A stretch of DNA of 44,437 nt from UBA4719 sp035654835 (GTDB lineage: Bacteria > Actinomycetota > Actinomycetes > Actinomycetales > Dermatophilaceae), in NCBI GenBank assembly GCA_035654835.1, contig DASRVZ010000212.1, positions 1 through 44,437 of the forward strand. The letters are read 5' to 3'. The notes beneath the pieces are model-generated. The model worked only from the letters and a program-made list of their open reading frames with translations, was not told the origin of the DNA and did no database searches. The number at the start of each line of letters is the position of its first letter. The stretch's first letter is position 1. This document shows, piece after piece, positions 7,173 through 15,044 of this stretch. A program made the position numbers and the translations under genes.

Positions 7173-7218
7173 TCGAACGACAGGTCGTCGCCGCGCTCTC
7201 GAGCTAGACGTCGTTCGA
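7173..7218. repeat. 9-bp inverted repeat between converging genes
   Basis: TCGAACGAC at 7173-7181 is the exact reverse complement of GTCGTTCGA at 7210-7218, with 28 bases between. It lies between the decayed acyltransferase and the end of the arsenic operon. It may be a weak terminator for the minus-strand operon or the scar of a mobile element; there is no T-tract. Confidence 0.35.
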
Positions 7219-7257
7219 CACCGGGCGGCATACCGGCAAGGCATGCAGGAGGCTCGG

Positions 7258-7500
7258 TCAGGACTGGACCGCGGCGAGCAGCTCGCGGACCTGGGCGACG
7301 GTGGGGACGCGGCCGGACAGGATGACGTGCTCGTCGACGACGAGTCCGGGGGTGGACATCACGCCGTAGCCGACGATGGTGGGGTAGTCCTCGACCTTTT
7401 CGATGGTGGCGTCGATGCCGAGCTCGGCGACGGCTTCGCGGGTGACGCGCTCGAGGTTCTTGCAGTTGGCGCAGCCGGGGCCGAGGACCTTGATGATCAT
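7258..7500 (-). CDS. thioredoxin-like small redox protein (redox-active disulfide protein 2 type)
   Basis: An 80-residue thioredoxin-fold domain: beta strand MIIKVLGPG, active-site CANC at residues 10-13, helix NLERVTREAVAELG, the cis-proline region GVMSTPGLVVDE, and a final helix. This matches the short thioredoxin-like family often encoded beside YraQ/ArsP-type permeases. It is the last gene of the arsR–permease operon, 29 bases after the permease stop. It presumably supplies thiol redox chemistry for the substrate or the permease, which is inference from context. Confidence 0.88.
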   Translation of the reverse strand: MIIKVLGPGCANCKNLERVTREAVAELGIDATIEKVEDYPTIVGYGVMSTPGLVVDEHVILSGRVPTVAQVRELLAAVQS

Positions 7501-7529
7501 GGTGCTTCTCCTTGGTGGGGCAGGACGAT

Positions 7530-8588
7530 CTAGTGGGCGAGGACGATATTGAACAGGTAGCCGACCGCGACGATGCCGGTGCCGACGACGCCGACGAAGG
7601 TGGCGATCAGCCGGGGTTTGAGGACCCGGCGGAGCAGGATCATCTCCGGCAGCGACAGCGCGACGACGCTCATCATGAACGCGAGCAGAGTGCCCATCGG
7701 CAGCCCGGCGCCGTACAACGACTGGACCAGCGGCATGACCCCGGCGGCGTTGGAGTACAGGGGGACTCCGATGAGGACGGCGACGAAGACACCGAGCGGG
7801 TTGGACGCGTTGGCGTATGTGGTGAAGAAGTCGGTGGGCGCCCAGCCATGGATGAGCGCGCCCAGACTGATGCCAACCAGCAGGTATGGCCAGATCTTGC
7901 GCAGGATGGTGGCGACCTCCTCGACGCCCATCTGGATCCGGTCGTCCCAGCTCAGGCCGGCGGTGGTGTCGATGACCTGACCCCCGAGCCGGGTCTCGAA
8001 GACGAACGGCTCGACCCACTTCTCGACGCCGAGGCGGCCGAGGATCCAGCCGGCGACGATCGCAATGGTCAGCCCGGCCACGACATACAGCAGGGTGGGT
8101 CCCAGCCCGAACATGCCGAACAGCAGCCCGATGGCGATCTCGTTGACCAGCGGGGATGCGATGAGGAAGCTCATCGTGACCCCGATGGGGATGCCGGCGG
8201 CGACGAAGCCGATGAAGGCGGGCACCGCGCTGCACGAGCAGAACGGGGTGACCACGCCCAGGCTGGCGGCCATGACGTTGCCGACGCCTTCGCGCTTGCC
8301 GCCGAGCATCGCCCGGGTGCGCTCGAGCGACATGAACGAGCGCAGCACGGTAACGACGAAGATGATGCCGACGAGCAACAAGGCGATCTTGACCGCGTCG
8401 GCGCAGAAGAACAGCACGGCAGACCCGGCGCGACCGGTCAGGTCCATGCCGGCGGCGTCGCGGATCAGCCACGTCCAGAACGGCTCGTTGGCCTGATACA
8501 GAACCGCCCAGATCGCGCCCGCCGCCGCCAGACCGACCCAGCGGCGGGTCGGGGTGCCTGGACGCAACCGTTCCGCGACCGAGGTCAT
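7530..8588 (-). CDS. arsP: permease of the ArsP/YraQ (DUF318) family
   Basis: A 352-residue multi-pass membrane protein with roughly eight hydrophobic segments. The family signature is visible as TPFCSCSAVPAFIGF near residues 114-128, followed by GIPIGVTMSFLIASPLVNE, and in the second half GVPLYSNAAGVMP, so the two halves are pseudo-symmetric as in DUF318 permeases. ArsP members export trivalent organoarsenicals; other YraQ-like members have unknown cargo. The ATG overlaps the arsR stop (ATGA, 8585-8588). Regulation by the metal-responsive ArsR upstream supports an arsenic or related toxic-metal role, but the exact substrate cannot be read from sequence. Confidence 0.86.
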   Translation of the reverse strand: MTSVAERLRPGTPTRRWVGLAAAGAIWAVLYQANEPFWTWLIRDAAGMDLTGRAGSAVLFFCADAVKIALLLVGIIFVVTVLRSFMSLERTRAMLGGKREGVGNVMAASLGVVTPFCSCSAVPAFIGFVAAGIPIGVTMSFLIASPLVNEIAIGLLFGMFGLGPTLLYVVAGLTIAIVAGWILGRLGVEKWVEPFVFETRLGGQVIDTTAGLSWDDRIQMGVEEVATILRKIWPYLLVGISLGALIHGWAPTDFFTTYANASNPLGVFVAVLIGVPLYSNAAGVMPLVQSLYGAGLPMGTLLAFMMSVVALSLPEMILLRRVLKPRLIATFVGVVGTGIVAVGYLFNIVLAH

Positions 8589-8896
8589 GAACGTGCTCCG
8601 ACGAGCGCGCTGGGCAGGGCGGCGTGCAGTCGTGCGAGGGCGTCGTCGGCCAACGCGTAGTCGATCCACCGACCGCGCCGACTCGCGGTCACCAGACCGG
8701 CCTCGCGCAGAACCTTGAGGTGGTAGCTGAGCAGATTCGCTGCGACAGGGACGTGTTCCTGCAGGTCGCACACGCACCGCGGCGACTCGGCCAAGCGCGT
8801 CAGCACGGTCCACCGGACCGGGTCGGCCGCCGCGGCCAGCACCGTGGTGGCCGCCGATGCCGCAGGGGAGACTTCAACCGAACTTGTACCAGCCAT
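8585..8896 (-). CDS. arsR: ArsR-family metalloregulator
   Basis: A 103-residue winged-helix repressor. The recognition helix region reads NLLSYHLKVLREAGLV and the wing SRRGRWIDYAL. Just before it is CVCDL with Cys41 and Cys43, the alpha-3 thiolate site used by ArsR-type As(III)/Sb(III) sensors. The start at 8896 is favoured because TATACT on the minus strand (8903-8908) stands only six bases before the ATG, predicting a leaderless transcript. It heads the operon arsR–permease–thioredoxin-like and is divergent from the MOSC gene. Confidence 0.9.
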   Translation of the reverse strand: MAGTSSVEVSPAASAATTVLAAAADPVRWTVLTRLAESPRCVCDLQEHVPVAANLLSYHLKVLREAGLVTASRRGRWIDYALADDALARLHAALPSALVGARS

Positions 8897-8905
8897 GATT
8901 GAAGT
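8871..8905. promoter_or_regulatory. candidate ArsR operator and leaderless arsR promoter
   Basis: ACTTCAA at 8871-8877 and TTGAAGT at 8899-8905 form a perfect 7-bp inverted repeat around the arsR start codon. The right arm overlaps the minus-strand -10 box TATACT (8903-8908). TTCAA/TTGAA arms are typical of ArsR/SmtB operators, although the 21-base spacing is longer than usual, so the operator call is inference. Confidence 0.45.
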
Positions 8906-8946
8906 ATACGTCCTCAGGCCGCGTTCTGAGCGAAGTTGCGGGTCGA

Positions 8947-8952
8947 TACGGT
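8947..8952 (+). promoter_or_regulatory. -10 box of the leaderless MOSC gene
   Basis: TACGGT lies six bases before the GTG at 8959. This fits a leaderless transcript and supports GTG 8959 as the start. The two -10 boxes of arsR and this gene are 38 bases apart and point away from each other. Confidence 0.45.
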
Positions 8953-8958
8953 GGGTTC

Positions 8959-9318
8959 GTGAATGACCAGAGCAGCTTCGCGCTGATGGCACTGTGGATC
9001 TACCCCACGAAGGACCAGCCGGGCATCTCGCTACCCTCCGTGGCGGTCGAGGCCGACGGACTCGCCGGTGACCGCCGTAAGAAGTCGGCCCTGCACCTGG
9101 TGTCGGCAGCTGACGCCGCCGAGCTCGCGCCGCGGGCCAATCTGGTCCTCGATGCCACGGCCGAGCAGCTCGCAGAGCTCGTCGGGCACCAGATGATGTT
9201 GGGCAACAGCCAGATCGAGATCACCGGCAAGCCCTCGAACTGCCCCGGCGTCTACGCGTCGGTCGTCCGGCCGGGGGCCGTCACTATTGGCGACCGCCTC
9301 GAACCGGCGGCCCGGTAA
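8959..9318 (+). CDS. MOSC-domain protein
   Basis: A 119-residue protein that is essentially one MOSC domain: ALWIYPTKDQPGISLPSVAV at the N-terminus, AVEADGLAGDRRKK, HLVSAADAAEL, and the conserved cysteine region SNCPGVYASVVRPGAVTIGD at the C-terminus. MOSC domains bind sulfur carriers or molybdenum cofactor and occur in Moco sulfurases and in stand-alone proteins such as YiiM and YuaD. No molybdoenzyme gene is nearby. The GTG start is supported by a -10 box six bases upstream. Confidence 0.75.
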   Translation: MNDQSSFALMALWIYPTKDQPGISLPSVAVEADGLAGDRRKKSALHLVSAADAAELAPRANLVLDATAEQLAELVGHQMMLGNSQIEITGKPSNCPGVYASVVRPGAVTIGDRLEPAAR

Positions 9319-9403
9319 CATCAGAACCCGGTCACCCACGCCGGTGACTGATCCCGTGCCGCCCGGTCGGGCGGCATACCGCATCAACGTGCAGGAGCCA
9401 ATC

Positions 9404-11425
9404 GTGTCTTTGCAGTCGTCCGACATCACCGTGGTCATCGCTGGGACGAAGCGATCGGTCGCGGGGGGGACGACGGCAGCTGATCTGTTCGCCGAGGACA
9501 AGAGCGCCGTGGTCGCCCGGGTCAACGGAGAGCTGCGCGATCTGGCCCATGTTGTCGCCGAGGGCGATGTTGTCGAAGCCGTAGGGCTCGACAGCGACGA
9601 GGGGCTCGCGGTCCTGCGTCACTCCGCCGCTCACGTGCTCGCCCAAGCCGTGCAACAGATCTACCCCAAGGCCAGGCTGGGCATCGGGCCGCCGATCCGT
9701 GACGGTTTCTACTACGACTTCGACGTCGAGGAACCCTTCACCCCCGAAGACCTCAAGCCCCTCGAGAAGGCCATGCAGAAGATCATCAACGAGGGTCAGA
9801 CCTTTGTCCGCAGGGTCGTGACGGACGAGGCCGCCCGCGTGGAGCTGGCCGACGAGCCCTACAAGTGCGAGCTCATCGGGCTGAAGGGTGGGGCCGCCGG
9901 GGCCGTGTCGTCGGTCGAGGGCGCGGACGTCGAGGTCGGCGCCGGCGAGCTGACGATCTACGACAACATCCGCCGCGACGGCGAGCGCGTATGGGGCGAC
10001 CTGTGCCGCGGCCCGCACGTGCCCACGACCAAGATGCTGGGCAACGCCTACAAGCTGATGCGAACGGCTGCCGCCTACTGGGGCGGGTCCGAGAAGAACC
10101 CCCAGCTGCAACGCGTCTACGGCACCGCGTGGCCGTCCAAGGACGAGATGAAGGACTATCTCGACCGGCTGGCCGAGGCGGAGAAGCGTGACCACCGCAA
10201 GCTCGGGGCGGAGCTCGACCTGTTCTCCTTCCCGGACGAGATCGGCTCCGGCCTGGCCGTCTTCCACCCCAAGGGCGGTGTCATCCGCAAGACGATGGAG
10301 GACTACTCCCGGCTTCGCCATGAGGACTCCGGCTACGAGTTCGTCTACTCGCCGCACATCACCAAGGCCAACCTGTTCCAGACGTCGGGGCACCTCGACT
10401 GGTACGCCGAGAGCATGTACCCGCCGATGCACCTCGATGAGGAGCGCGACGCCGAGGGTCATATCAAGCGTCAGGGTCAGAACTACTACCTCAAGCCGAT
10501 GAACTGCCCGTTCCACTGCCTGATCTTCCGGGCGCGCGGCCGCTCCTACCGCGAGCTGCCACTGAGGCTCTTTGAGTTCGGTTCGGTCTACCGCTACGAG
10601 AAGTCCGGGGTGGTGCACGGCCTGACCAGGGTCCGGGGGATGACCCAGGACGATGCGCACATCTACGTCACCCCCGCGCAGCTCCAGTCCGAGCTGAAGT
10701 CCTTGTTGACCTTCGTCATCGACCTGCTCAAGGACTATGGCCTGGACGACTTCTACCTCGAGGTCTCGACCCGCAACGAGGACAAGTACGTCGGCACGGA
10801 TGAGAACTGGGCCAAGGCCACCGAAGCGCTGAGGGAGGCGGCCAGCGACTCAGGCCTGGAGCTGGTGGACGACCCCGGCGGTGCCGCGTTCTACGGCCCA
10901 AAGGTCTCCGTCCAGGCTCGTGACGCCATTGGCCGCACCTGGCAGATGTCAACGATCCAGGTCGACTTCAACCTGCCCGAGCGTTTCGAGCTCGAGTTCC
11001 AGTCGGACGACGGCTCCCGTCAGCGGCCCATCATGATTCACCGTGCGCTGTTCGGCTCGGTCGAGCGGTTCTTCGCCGTGCTGACCGAGCATTACGCCGG
11101 GGCGTTCCCACCCTGGTTGGCGCCGGTCCAGGTGATCGGGATCCCGGTGGCCGAGGAGTTCAACGACTATCTCTTCGAGATCGCCGAACGACTGAAGGCC
11201 AAGCGGATTCGCGTCGAGATCGACACCTCGGCCGACCGATTCCCGAAGAAGATTCGGACCGCGCAGAAGTCCAAGGTGCCGTTCATGCTCATCGCCGGCG
11301 AGGATGACCGGTCCGCCGGCGCTGTTTCCTTCCGTTACCGCGATGGCTCGCAGAAGAATGGTGTCCCGATCGCTGACGCGATCGACGAGATCGTGGCGGC
11401 TATCGAGAGCCGAGTGCAGGTCTGA
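9404..11425 (+). CDS. thrS: threonyl-tRNA synthetase
   Basis: Charges tRNA-Thr with threonine. The 673-residue product has the expected modules: an N-terminal TGS domain (TVVIAGTKRSVAGG onward), the editing domain with HSAAHVLAQAVQ near residue 72, the class II catalytic core with YYLKPMNCPFHC (zinc-binding cysteine), motif 2 in VHGLTRVRGMTQDDAHI, motif 3 in MIHRALFGSVERFF, and the C-terminal anticodon-binding domain. The GTG at 9404 is chosen over the longer frame because AGGAG lies seven bases before it and the protein then begins where the TGS domain should. Confidence 0.97.
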   Translation: MSLQSSDITVVIAGTKRSVAGGTTAADLFAEDKSAVVARVNGELRDLAHVVAEGDVVEAVGLDSDEGLAVLRHSAAHVLAQAVQQIYPKARLGIGPPIRDGFYYDFDVEEPFTPEDLKPLEKAMQKIINEGQTFVRRVVTDEAARVELADEPYKCELIGLKGGAAGAVSSVEGADVEVGAGELTIYDNIRRDGERVWGDLCRGPHVPTTKMLGNAYKLMRTAAAYWGGSEKNPQLQRVYGTAWPSKDEMKDYLDRLAEAEKRDHRKLGAELDLFSFPDEIGSGLAVFHPKGGVIRKTMEDYSRLRHEDSGYEFVYSPHITKANLFQTSGHLDWYAESMYPPMHLDEERDAEGHIKRQGQNYYLKPMNCPFHCLIFRARGRSYRELPLRLFEFGSVYRYEKSGVVHGLTRVRGMTQDDAHIYVTPAQLQSELKSLLTFVIDLLKDYGLDDFYLEVSTRNEDKYVGTDENWAKATEALREAASDSGLELVDDPGGAAFYGPKVSVQARDAIGRTWQMSTIQVDFNLPERFELEFQSDDGSRQRPIMIHRALFGSVERFFAVLTEHYAGAFPPWLAPVQVIGIPVAEEFNDYLFEIAERLKAKRIRVEIDTSADRFPKKIRTAQKSKVPFMLIAGEDDRSAGAVSFRYRDGSQKNGVPIADAIDEIVAAIESRVQV

Positions 11426-11434
11426 TCGCTGATC

Positions 11435-12148
11435 GTGGACATCCTGAATGAGGTCTGGCACCGCGCTCTGACCACCCAGCCGGCACCCTCCGGTCGGGTC
11501 GTCGTGTTGACCGCCGTGCTCGCGGCGCTCCTGGTATGGGCACCTGGCGCGTGGTCGATCACCCGGCACGTCGTGACCATTGCCCACGAGGCGGCCCACG
11601 GCCTCGCCGCCTTCCTGTCGGGGCGCAGGCTGCACGGCATACGCCTGCACTCTGACACCTCCGGGCTGACGGTGTCCGCAGGCAAGACCACTGGCCTGGG
11701 CATGATCGTGACAGCCGCCGCGGGCTATGTCGGCCCCGGCCTGCTCGGCCTCGGTGCCGCTGCGATGTTGACCCGTCACCGAGCCGTTGGCCTGCTGTGG
11801 GCACTGTTGATCCTTTTGGCATTGTTGCTGATTCAGGTGCGCAACTGGTTCGGGCTCTGGTCGGTCCTTATCAGCTCAGCCGTGGTTCTGGGCGTGTCCT
11901 GGTGGCTCGCACCGCAGGTGCAGTCCGGCTTCGCCTATGTGCTGACATGGTTCCTGCTGCTTGCGGCGCCACGTCCGGTCCTGGAGCTGCAGGCACACCG
12001 CCGTGCCAGCGGGACACGAAGCTCCGACGCCGACCAGCTCGCGCGACTCACCTTCCTGCCGGCGATCGTGTGGGTCGGTTTCTTCCTCGTGGTGACGGTG
12101 GGTGCTCTGTTTGTCGGGGGACGCTGGATGGTGGCCGCAGCGACCTGA
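11435..12148 (+). CDS. M50-like membrane zinc metallopeptidase
   Basis: A 237-residue membrane protein. The first helix (VVVLTAVLAALLVWAPGAWS) precedes the zinc-binding motif HEAAH at residues 51-55, set in a membrane helix as in M50 site-2-type proteases. Four or so further hydrophobic segments follow. The region after the motif (GRRLHGIRLHSDTSGLTVSA) is typical of the small actinobacterial M50B-like family. It starts with GTG ten bases after thrS and may be cotranscribed. The substrate is unknown. Confidence 0.8.
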   Translation: MDILNEVWHRALTTQPAPSGRVVVLTAVLAALLVWAPGAWSITRHVVTIAHEAAHGLAAFLSGRRLHGIRLHSDTSGLTVSAGKTTGLGMIVTAAAGYVGPGLLGLGAAAMLTRHRAVGLLWALLILLALLLIQVRNWFGLWSVLISSAVVLGVSWWLAPQVQSGFAYVLTWFLLLAAPRPVLELQAHRRASGTRSSDADQLARLTFLPAIVWVGFFLVVTVGALFVGGRWMVAAAT

Positions 12149-12160
12149 CCGCAGGATGCA

Positions 12161-12173
12161 TAGGATCGGCACC
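12161..12173 (+). promoter_or_regulatory. -10 box for a leaderless HIT-family mRNA
   Basis: TAGGAT at 12161-12166, then seven bases, then ATG at 12174. This spacing predicts transcription starting at or next to the start codon. Confidence 0.5.
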
Positions 12174-12758
12174 ATGACGCAGGAGGAGAGCCACACGCAG
12201 GAGGAGAGCCACCCGCGGCCCGAGCTCGAGTCGGCGCACGATTTCGCTTTGGTCGACGACGGGTTCCAGAGACTGTGGACCCCCCATCGGATGGCCTACA
12301 TCAACGGAGACCGTCCGACCGACCATGCGGGTGATGGCTGCCCCTTCTGTGCGGTGATCGCCAAGGACGACGCTGAGGGTCTGATCGTCCATCGCGGCAA
12401 GAGCTGCTACGTGGTGATGAACCTCTTCCCCTACAACCCTGGTCACGTCCTGGTGTGCCCCTACCGGCACGTCTCGCTCTACGTCGATCTGACCGACGAG
12501 GAGACGCTGGAGTTCGGGTCGCTCACCAAGGCAAGCATGGTGGCGCTGGATGGCTCTTCGGCGCCCATGGGCTACAACATCGGGATCAACCAGGGCGCGG
12601 TTGCCGGAGCCGGCATACGTGCCCACCTGCACCAGCACATCGTCCCGAGGTGGAGCGGCGACTCGAACTTCCTGCCCATCATCGGGCAGACCAAGGCGCT
12701 GCCGATGCTGCTCGAAGACGCCCGTCTGCGTCTCATCGACGCGTGGCCTCGCGGCTGA
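12174..12758 (+). CDS. HIT-family nucleotide hydrolase or phosphorylase (Rv2613c-like)
   Basis: A 194-residue histidine-triad protein. Landmarks are CPFC at residues 56-59 (zinc pair), NLFPYNPGHVLVCPYRH, and the triad HLHQHIVPRW near residues 151-160. The mycobacterial neighbour of pgsA with this arrangement is reported as a diadenosine tetraphosphate phosphorylase, so the same activity is likely here by gene order. The first 15 codons contain a perfect 18-base tandem duplication (TQEESH twice). The gene heads the PIM block, separated from pgsA by an opposing EF-G-like gene. Confidence 0.9.
   Translation: MTQEESHTQEESHPRPELESAHDFALVDDGFQRLWTPHRMAYINGDRPTDHAGDGCPFCAVIAKDDAEGLIVHRGKSCYVVMNLFPYNPGHVLVCPYRHVSLYVDLTDEETLEFGSLTKASMVALDGSSAPMGYNIGINQGAVAGAGIRAHLHQHIVPRWSGDSNFLPIIGQTKALPMLLEDARLRLIDAWPRG
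12177..12212 (+). repeat. perfect 18-bp tandem duplication in the HIT gene
   Basis: Two adjacent identical 18-base units (12177-12194 and 12195-12212) follow the start codon and encode TQEESH twice. Each unit contains AGGAGGAG, an internal Shine-Dalgarno-like string. Confidence 0.9.
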
Positions 12759-12765
12759 CCCACAT

Positions 12766-12837
12766 GCGGCAGACGCCCCCAGCCACCCGCCTTACGGGGT
12801 GCGTCTTCCGGCCAAACGCGGCAGACGTGCCCAGCCA
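12766..12837. terminator. hairpin between converging HIT and EF-G-like genes, flanked by a 20-base direct repeat
   Basis: AGACGCCCCC (12771-12780) can pair with GGGGTGCGTCT (from 12796) with one bulged base, giving a stem of about ten pairs in the gap between convergent genes. There is no T-tract. The same gap holds a direct repeat, GCGGCAGACG then CCCAGCCA, at 12766-12785 and 12818-12837 (18 of 20 bases match). Confidence 0.45.
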
Positions 12838-12872
12838 TACGCGTCGGACGGCCGGGGACTGGCAGTGCCGGG

Positions 12873-14975
12873 TCACTCAGGCAGATGGGTCTTGACCAGG
12901 TTTGGCGGCATGGGTTCGTAGCCGTGGGGGCTCCGGGTGAAGGTGCCGGTTCCATGGGACACCGAGCGCAGATCGATGGCATAGCGGGTGATCTCGGTCT
13001 GTGGCACCTCGGCCTTGATCGTGCTGCGGCCTGAGGTGTCCGGCTCGGTCCCGAGGACCCGGCCCCTGCGCGTCTGCAGATCTGTCATGACCGCCCCGAC
13101 ATACTCATCGGCCACTCTTACCAACAGCGAGTCGATCGGCTCGAGCAAGGTCACGGTCTGCGGCGAGGCGGCGTTCTTCAGGGCCAGCGCTCCAGCGGTC
13201 TGGAACGCCATGTCGCTGGAGTCCACCGAGTGGGACTTCCCATCTGTGAGAGTGATGCGCAGGTCGACCATCGGGTAGCCCGCGATGCAGCCCTTCACAA
13301 GTTGGGCGCGAACCCCTTTCTCCACACTGGGGATGTACTGGCGGGGGACCGTCCCACCGACCACGCGGTCGACGAACTCGAACCCAGCCCCCCGCTCGAG
13401 GGGCTCAACGGTGATGTTGCACACGGCGTACTGACCGTGGCCCCCGCTCTGTTTGATATGCCGCCCATGACCGATCGCGTTGGTGACAAAGGTCTCTCGC
13501 AGGGCCACCTTCAGGGGCTCGGACACAACGTTGACGCCATAACGGTCCCGGAGCCGAACCAGGAGGACGTCCACGTGAGCCTGGCCCATGGTCCAGAGGA
13601 TCACCTGATGGGTCTCGGGGTTGTGTTCGAGCCTCATGGTGGGGTCTTCGGCCACCAGTCGAGCTAGGGCGCCGGCCAGCTTGTCCTCGTCAGACTTCGT
13701 GGCCGCTGTGATGGCCACCGGCAGCAGCGGGACCGGGAACATCCACGGCTCGACAAGGGCCGGCATCTCCTTGCTGCTCAACGTGTCTGTGGTCTCGGCC
13801 TTGGCCAGCTTGGCCACCACACACAGGTCACCGGCAATGGCGTAGGGCTTGGGGTGCAACGCATCGCCGAGCGACGAGGAAAGGAGCCCGACGCGCTCGT
13901 CGTCGTCGTGACCGACATGCCCCTCGAGCGTTCCGCTGGCGAGACGGTCAAGGTGACCCGAGACGTGGACCACCGAGTCCGGCCGCAGGGTCCCGCTGAA
14001 CACGCGGACGAGACTGACCCGGCCGACATACGGATCGCCCGTCGTACGAATGACTTCGGCCACCAGAGGGCCGTCGGAGTCGCACGTGAGCGGCGGCAGG
14101 GGGTCGCCGTTGGGGGCCATGATCGCTGGCAGCGGGTGCATGTTCGGCGCGGGGAAGGCTGCGGTCAACAGCTCCAGCAGCTCGAGGGTGCCGACGCCGG
14201 TCTCGGTGGAGACGGGGATCACCGGGTGAAAACGGCCGCGTGAAACTGCAGTCAGAAGGTCCGAGATGATGAGGTCGAGGTCGATGTCCTCACCATCGAG
14301 GTAGCGGTCGAGAAGTGTGTCGTCCTCGGACTCCTGGATGATCGCCTCGATCAGATCCGACCGGTGACCTTCGATGAGCTCACGGTGTTCGGAGTCAGCG
14401 GCACGGCCCACAACCTCGCCCGAGCTGTAGTCGTAGATCCGCTGCGACAAGAGCCCGACGTTGCCGACGATCGACTCGTCGTCGCCGTGCAGCGGCAGGT
14501 ACAGCGCCATGACACCGTCGCCAAAGACCCGCTGGCAGATGGCCACCGTGTCCTCGAAGTCGGCCCGTCCGGCGTCGAGCTTGGTCACCGCGACCGCCCG
14601 GGGCATGCCTATCGCCGCGCACTCCTCCCACAACAACATCGTGGCGCCATCGACGCCGTCGGCGGCCGAGACCACGAACAGCGCCGCATCCGCGGCCCGT
14701 AGACCCGCCCGCAGCTCACCGACGAAGTCCGGATAGCCGGGGGTGTCGATGAGGTTGACCACCACGCCGTCATGCGACACCGAGGCCACAGAGAGCTGCA
14801 CGGAGCGCTCATCGAGGATCGGTTTGGCTCGATAGCCCGGGGTCGTTGCGGCAACGAGATGCTCGAACAGTGTTGTCTTGCCGCCTCCGCTGTGCCCGAC
14901 GAGCACCACATTGCGGATGTCACCGGGGGCAGTGGCCTGCTGGACGGGTGCGCTCGTGGACGGCTTGGTGCTCAT
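12873..14975 (-). CDS. elongation factor G-like GTPase (EF-G2 type)
   Basis: A 700-residue translational-GTPase-like protein with the EF-G domain order. G1 is GHSGGGKTTL at residues 27-36, G3 is DTPGYPDF at 77-84, and G4 is VTKLD near residue 133. It ends with the domain IV/V region (GGHGQYAVCNITVEP, then PIDSLLVRVADEYVGAVM). In canonical EF-G the G3 motif is DTPGHVDF with a catalytic histidine; here Tyr81 takes that place, as in the actinobacterial EF-G-like clade. It is thus unlikely to be the housekeeping fusA product. It sits opposite and inside the conserved HIT–pgsA block. Confidence 0.92.
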   Translation of the reverse strand: MSTKPSTSAPVQQATAPGDIRNVVLVGHSGGGKTTLFEHLVAATTPGYRAKPILDERSVQLSVASVSHDGVVVNLIDTPGYPDFVGELRAGLRAADAALFVVSAADGVDGATMLLWEECAAIGMPRAVAVTKLDAGRADFEDTVAICQRVFGDGVMALYLPLHGDDESIVGNVGLLSQRIYDYSSGEVVGRAADSEHRELIEGHRSDLIEAIIQESEDDTLLDRYLDGEDIDLDLIISDLLTAVSRGRFHPVIPVSTETGVGTLELLELLTAAFPAPNMHPLPAIMAPNGDPLPPLTCDSDGPLVAEVIRTTGDPYVGRVSLVRVFSGTLRPDSVVHVSGHLDRLASGTLEGHVGHDDDERVGLLSSSLGDALHPKPYAIAGDLCVVAKLAKAETTDTLSSKEMPALVEPWMFPVPLLPVAITAATKSDEDKLAGALARLVAEDPTMRLEHNPETHQVILWTMGQAHVDVLLVRLRDRYGVNVVSEPLKVALRETFVTNAIGHGRHIKQSGGHGQYAVCNITVEPLERGAGFEFVDRVVGGTVPRQYIPSVEKGVRAQLVKGCIAGYPMVDLRITLTDGKSHSVDSSDMAFQTAGALALKNAASPQTVTLLEPIDSLLVRVADEYVGAVMTDLQTRRGRVLGTEPDTSGRSTIKAEVPQTEITRYAIDLRSVSHGTGTFTRSPHGYEPMPPNLVKTHLPE

Positions 14976-15029
14976 GGCGAAAACGATGTCGTCTCAGAGC
15001 GCTGGGCACAACCCCGTACGGCAGGTCGG

Positions 15030-15035
15030 TACGCT
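15030..15035 (+). promoter_or_regulatory. -10 box upstream of pgsA
   Basis: TACGCT ends nine bases before the pgsA ATG at 15045, so the 5' leader would be at most a few bases. It gives the pgsA–patA–pimA operon its own promoter. Confidence 0.4.
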
Positions 15036-15044
15036 GGGGCCACC

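Noticed and set aside
7512..8660. Long plus-strand open frame opposite the permease gene
   Set aside because: The translation is dominated by D, G, E, Q and H runs typical of antisense reading; the minus strand carries the DUF318 motifs.
9319..9403. T-box or other riboswitch before thrS
   Set aside because: Only 85 bases separate the MOSC stop and thrS, and no specifier stem or T-box core sequence is visible.
9332..10660. Long minus-strand open frame opposite thrS
   Set aside because: No motifs and shadow-type composition; thrS is certain in this interval.
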